This document shows, piece by piece, positions 33,123 to 35,771 of a stretch of DNA of 35,771 nt. This DNA comes from Natronohydrobacter sp. GTDB taxonomy: Bacteria > Pseudomonadota > Alphaproteobacteria > Rhodobacterales > Rhodobacteraceae. Where the stretch lies: NCBI GenBank assembly GCA_007125005.1, contig SLDY01000063.1, positions 1 to 35,771 of the forward strand. Direction: 5' to 3'. The translations under genes and the position numbers were made by a program. Below the pieces are notes generated by a model. It was given only the letters and a program-made list of their open reading frames with translations. It was not told the DNA's origin and made no database searches. How positions within the stretch are numbered: position 1 is the first letter of the stretch; each line of letters begins with the position of its first letter.

Positions 33123-34787
33123 ATGTCAGAACGCTTCCGGCTCATGCTTGCGCAACTCAACCCGACGGTTGGGGATATAGCAGGAAATGCTGCCAAGGCA
33201 CGCGAGGCTTGGCAGTCGGCAAAGGCGGCAGGCGCCGATATGCTAGCGCTTCCGGAGATGTTCTTGTCGGGCTACCAGACCCAGGATCTTGTCTGGCGTC
33301 CCGCCTTTCAAGCCGATCTGTACGAGAGTCTGAAAGCGCTCGCCTACGAGTGCGCAGATGGGCCGGCCATGGGTATGGGTGTTCCACTTACCGATGATAC
33401 TGGGTTGCACAATTGCTGGGCCGTGCTTTCGGGGGGCAGAATTGAAGCGGTAATCCGGAAGCATCACCTGCCAAATACCTCAGTCTTCGATGAAAAGCGC
33501 TTGTTTGTATCCGGTGATATCTCTGGACCTTACCGGATCGGTCCAGTTCGCATCGGCACTCCGATTTGCGAGGACGCCTGGCTCAGTGATGTAGCTGAAG
33601 CGCAAGCTGAATCCGGTGCCGAACTGCTGCTGGTACCAAATGGATCACCATATGCGCGCAACCGCTTTGACACGCGCATGACCCATATGGTCGCGCGAGT
33701 GATAGAGACAGGATTGCCATTGGTTTATCTGAACCTTGTGGGTGGGCAAGATGATCAGGTCTTTGACGGAGCAAGTTTTGTCCTGAATCCCGGCGGAAAG
33801 CTGGCCTTGCAATTGCCCGCGCACGAAGAGGCCATGGCGGTTGTTGATTTTTCATATTCTGATAGCGGTTGGCATGCTGAAACTGGAAATCGCGTGCTGC
33901 TCGCCGGGCCAATCGAGCAGGATTACCAGACCATGGTGATTGGCCTCGGTGATTATCTTCGCAAGTCTGGTTTCAAACGGGTTGTTCTGGGGCTCTCTGG
34001 GGGTGTTGATTCTGCACTTGTCGCCCTGATCGCAGCAGATGCAATCGGTGCACAGAATGTGCATTGCGTCATGCTACCCTCAGAATACACTTCCATACAT
34101 TCGCTGGACGATGCCACTGAACTTGCTTACCGACTTGGCTGTCGGCTCGATACGGTGGATATCGAAGGGCCCCGCGCGGCCATGCAGGCGGCACTCGCTG
34201 AGCTCTTCGCTGGACTGCCCGCCGATGTTACGGAAGAAAACATCCAGTCGCGCATTCGCGGCACATTACTCATGGCGATTTCCAACAAAACCGGCGCTCT
34301 TTTGCTGACAACGGGCAATAAATCTGAGGTCGCAGTTGGTTATGCAACGATATACGGCGATATGAATGGCGGCTACAATCCGATCAAGGATCTTTACAAG
34401 ACGCGGGTTTTTGATACATGTCGCTGGCGCAACGAAAACCATCGCGACTGGATGAACGGGCCTTCGGGTGAGGTCATCCCCTTGCGCATCATCGAAAAAG
34501 CCCCTTCTGCAGAGTTGCGTCAAGACCAGCGCGATGAGGACAGCCTGCCACCCTACGCGGTGCTCGATGCAATAATCGAAGGGCTGGTGGAGCAGGATCT
34601 TTCAGTGAGTGATCTGGTTGCTCAGGGCCATGCACGCGAAACTGTTGAGCAGGTGGAACATCTTGTTGCTATTTCAGAGTGGAAACGCTTCCAATCCGCG
34701 CCGGGGCCACGGCTGACGAACCGAGCTTTCTGGCTCGACAGACGTTATCCGCTAGTCAACCGCTGGCGTGACAGGCGTTCAGAATAA
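33123..34787 (+). CDS. nadE: glutamine-dependent NAD+ synthase
   Basis: A 554-aa two-domain enzyme. The N-terminal nitrilase-fold glutaminase (about 1-265) has the catalytic triad Glu45 (LALPEMFLSGY), Lys113 (IRKHHLP) and Cys149 (GTPICEDAW). The C-terminal synthetase has the PP-loop LSGGVDSAL (292-297 core), TGNKSEVAVGYATIYGDMNG and KAPSAELRQDQRDEDSLPPY. It amidates deamido-NAD using glutamine-derived ammonia. The ATG at 33123 follows TGAGG 9 nt upstream. It is divergent from the MORN gene across 153 bp. Confidence 0.96.
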   Translation: MSERFRLMLAQLNPTVGDIAGNAAKAREAWQSAKAAGADMLALPEMFLSGYQTQDLVWRPAFQADLYESLKALAYECADGPAMGMGVPLTDDTGLHNCWAVLSGGRIEAVIRKHHLPNTSVFDEKRLFVSGDISGPYRIGPVRIGTPICEDAWLSDVAEAQAESGAELLLVPNGSPYARNRFDTRMTHMVARVIETGLPLVYLNLVGGQDDQVFDGASFVLNPGGKLALQLPAHEEAMAVVDFSYSDSGWHAETGNRVLLAGPIEQDYQTMVIGLGDYLRKSGFKRVVLGLSGGVDSALVALIAADAIGAQNVHCVMLPSEYTSIHSLDDATELAYRLGCRLDTVDIEGPRAAMQAALAELFAGLPADVTEENIQSRIRGTLLMAISNKTGALLLTTGNKSEVAVGYATIYGDMNGGYNPIKDLYKTRVFDTCRWRNENHRDWMNGPSGEVIPLRIIEKAPSAELRQDQRDEDSLPPYAVLDAIIEGLVEQDLSVSDLVAQGHARETVEQVEHLVAISEWKRFQSAPGPRLTNRAFWLDRRYPLVNRWRDRRSE

Positions 34788-34969
34788 CGCTCTGTTGCGA
34801 GAAATCTCATCATCTTCACGCTTGTGTCATGAGTGCTTTTGTGGCTGCGTGAAGGCATATTTCTGGCTGTTGAAATGCGTCACAAGGTGTATAGAGAACG
34901 GAAACGCCCTAGAAGGACGTGCTTAATCTGGCGAGAGATCAGATCGACAGCATGCAGAAGAGAGGCAGT

Positions 34970-35771
34970 ATGCGCAGCGTAACCACTTCAGTCGCGAGCC
35001 TTGGGCTTATTGTAACGTTTGGCCTTACTGCCTGCATGAATGGCACCGAAACCTCCGCTCAGCGGGAAATCTCCAGCTCGCGTTCAGGCCAGATAGTTGA
35101 ACGCGATGTCGAGGATCCGCGGGTTTTCTCCCGCCGTGAGAATGCCCTATGGGATGGGAGGCCCTCCTTGGGGGGCGTGTGGGTAGCGCATCCGGATGTG
35201 CGTTCGCCTGAAAGGGTCATAATCCGAAATACCGAAAATGGTCGCGAAACCATTGGGGCATTATTCCGCCGTGAACGGATGAATCCCGGTCCGGCGTTTC
35301 AGGTTTCCGGTGAGGCTGCCAATGCGATTGGCATACTCGCGGGTGCCCCCACTATGATAGAGGTCGTGGCTCTTCGCATCGAACAGATTGAGCCTGTGCA
35401 AACCACTACTGCGCGCGAGCCCGAAGCCGAAGTTGTTTCTCCTCCCGAATCCACGATTGATGAGCAGCGTCGTGCCGACGAGACGCCGTCAGAGGCCTTG
35501 TCAGACCTTACGGCAGAGCGTCCGGAAACCGCTTCGGCAACAGCACCTCGTAATGAAGGTGGATTTTTCGGCCGTCTCTTCCGGCGCACTCCGCGTGCGG
35601 AGCCGCCAACAGATCAGATTGCAACAGAAGTTCTGGATGAAGGTGCGCCGCTGGCTGCCACCTCTCCCGATGCCCGGCCTCCTGCACCGCAGCCAATGCA
35701 ACCCACCATATCCGCCCTGGAGCGCCCCTTCATTCAGCTTGGAATTTTCAGCGTTGAGGCGAATGCGCGTA
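34970..35771 (+). CDS. SPOR-type lipoprotein, 5' part (cut by window edge)
   Basis: An open frame of 267 codons with no stop before the window end. Residues 1-22 form a lipoprotein signal (lipobox LTAC, Cys22). A segment at about 60-130 (SLGGVWVAHPDVRSPERVII; MNPGPAFQVSGEAANAIG) has a small folded look. Next is a Pro/Glu/Ala-rich, probably disordered linker. The last residues, PFIQLGIFSVEANAR, match the start of a SPOR peptidoglycan-binding domain. The ATG at 34970 has AGAGG upstream; an in-frame ATG at 34952 would add six residues. It is probably an outer-membrane-anchored septal or peptidoglycan protein of the RlpA-like/SPOR group. Confidence 0.8.
   Translation, partial: MRSVTTSVASLGLIVTFGLTACMNGTETSAQREISSSRSGQIVERDVEDPRVFSRRENALWDGRPSLGGVWVAHPDVRSPERVIIRNTENGRETIGALFRRERMNPGPAFQVSGEAANAIGILAGAPTMIEVVALRIEQIEPVQTTTAREPEAEVVSPPESTIDEQRRADETPSEALSDLTAERPETASATAPRNEGGFFGRLFRRTPRAEPPTDQIATEVLDEGAPLAATSPDARPPAPQPMQPTISALERPFIQLGIFSVEANAR

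Overview
The window reads as ordinary chromosome of a GC-rich alphaproteobacterium, most likely in the Rhodobacterales/Roseobacter lineage. The clues are the cluster pyrH-frr-uppS-cdsA-dxr-rseP-bamA-skp-fabZ-lpxA-lpxI-lpxB, the use of LpxI rather than LpxH, the aroK-aroB pair divergent from a xerD operon, DUF2852 and DUF427 proteins, and candidate FnrL-like and CtrA-like boxes. This placement is inference from gene content; no 16S or database comparison was possible. I see no prophage, insertion sequence, CRISPR array or conjugative gene.

Layout. 1-4.9 kb: a LacI-family regulator (minus), a tRNA-Arg(CCT) (plus), and a MotB-like/MotA-like proton-channel pair (minus) whose MotB-like member carries a very long Ala/Glu-rich coiled coil and an OmpA domain. 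5.0-7.4 kb: ppsA (plus) with an FNR-like dyad upstream. 7.4-10.1 kb: a minus-strand chain of a small membrane protein, a secreted helical protein and xerD, each overlapping the next by 4 nt. 10.2-12.2 kb: aroK, aroB and a small Gly/Cys-tailed membrane protein (plus); a perfect TTAA-N7-TTAA (CtrA-type) box lies in the divergent region. 12.2-15.8 kb: an FAD-linked D-lactate dehydrogenase-type oxidase, a DUF427 protein and a long aminopeptidase P (minus). 15.9-17.1 kb: a CDP-alcohol phosphatidyltransferase and a DUF2852 membrane protein (plus).

17.0-29.3 kb is a long minus-strand envelope-biogenesis cluster. It begins with UMP kinase and ribosome recycling factor, continues through undecaprenyl diphosphate synthase, CDP-diglyceride synthase, DXP reductoisomerase, the RseP site-2 protease, BamA and Skp, and ends with FabZ, LpxA, LpxI and LpxB. 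It couples isoprenoid, phospholipid, outer-membrane protein and lipid A supply. lpxD is absent from the place it occupies in enterobacteria, and an undescribed single-TM small ORF sits between rseP and bamA.

29.4-35.8 kb: miaA and an AraC-family regulator (plus), separated by a leader with two mutually exclusive 8-bp hairpins; then a secreted protein made of 18 gap-free 23-residue MORN repeats followed by a 52-aa DUF2256 zinc-knuckle gene (minus); nadE (plus); and the 5' part of a SPOR-type lipoprotein (plus) cut by the window edge.

No single locus is an obvious new defence or mobile system. The most interesting items are the long-coil MotA/MotB pair, the exported MORN array with its DUF2256 partner, the overlapping small-TM/secreted-protein/xerD chain beside a CtrA-type box, the alternative-hairpin leader before the AraC gene, and the FNR-like site at ppsA.
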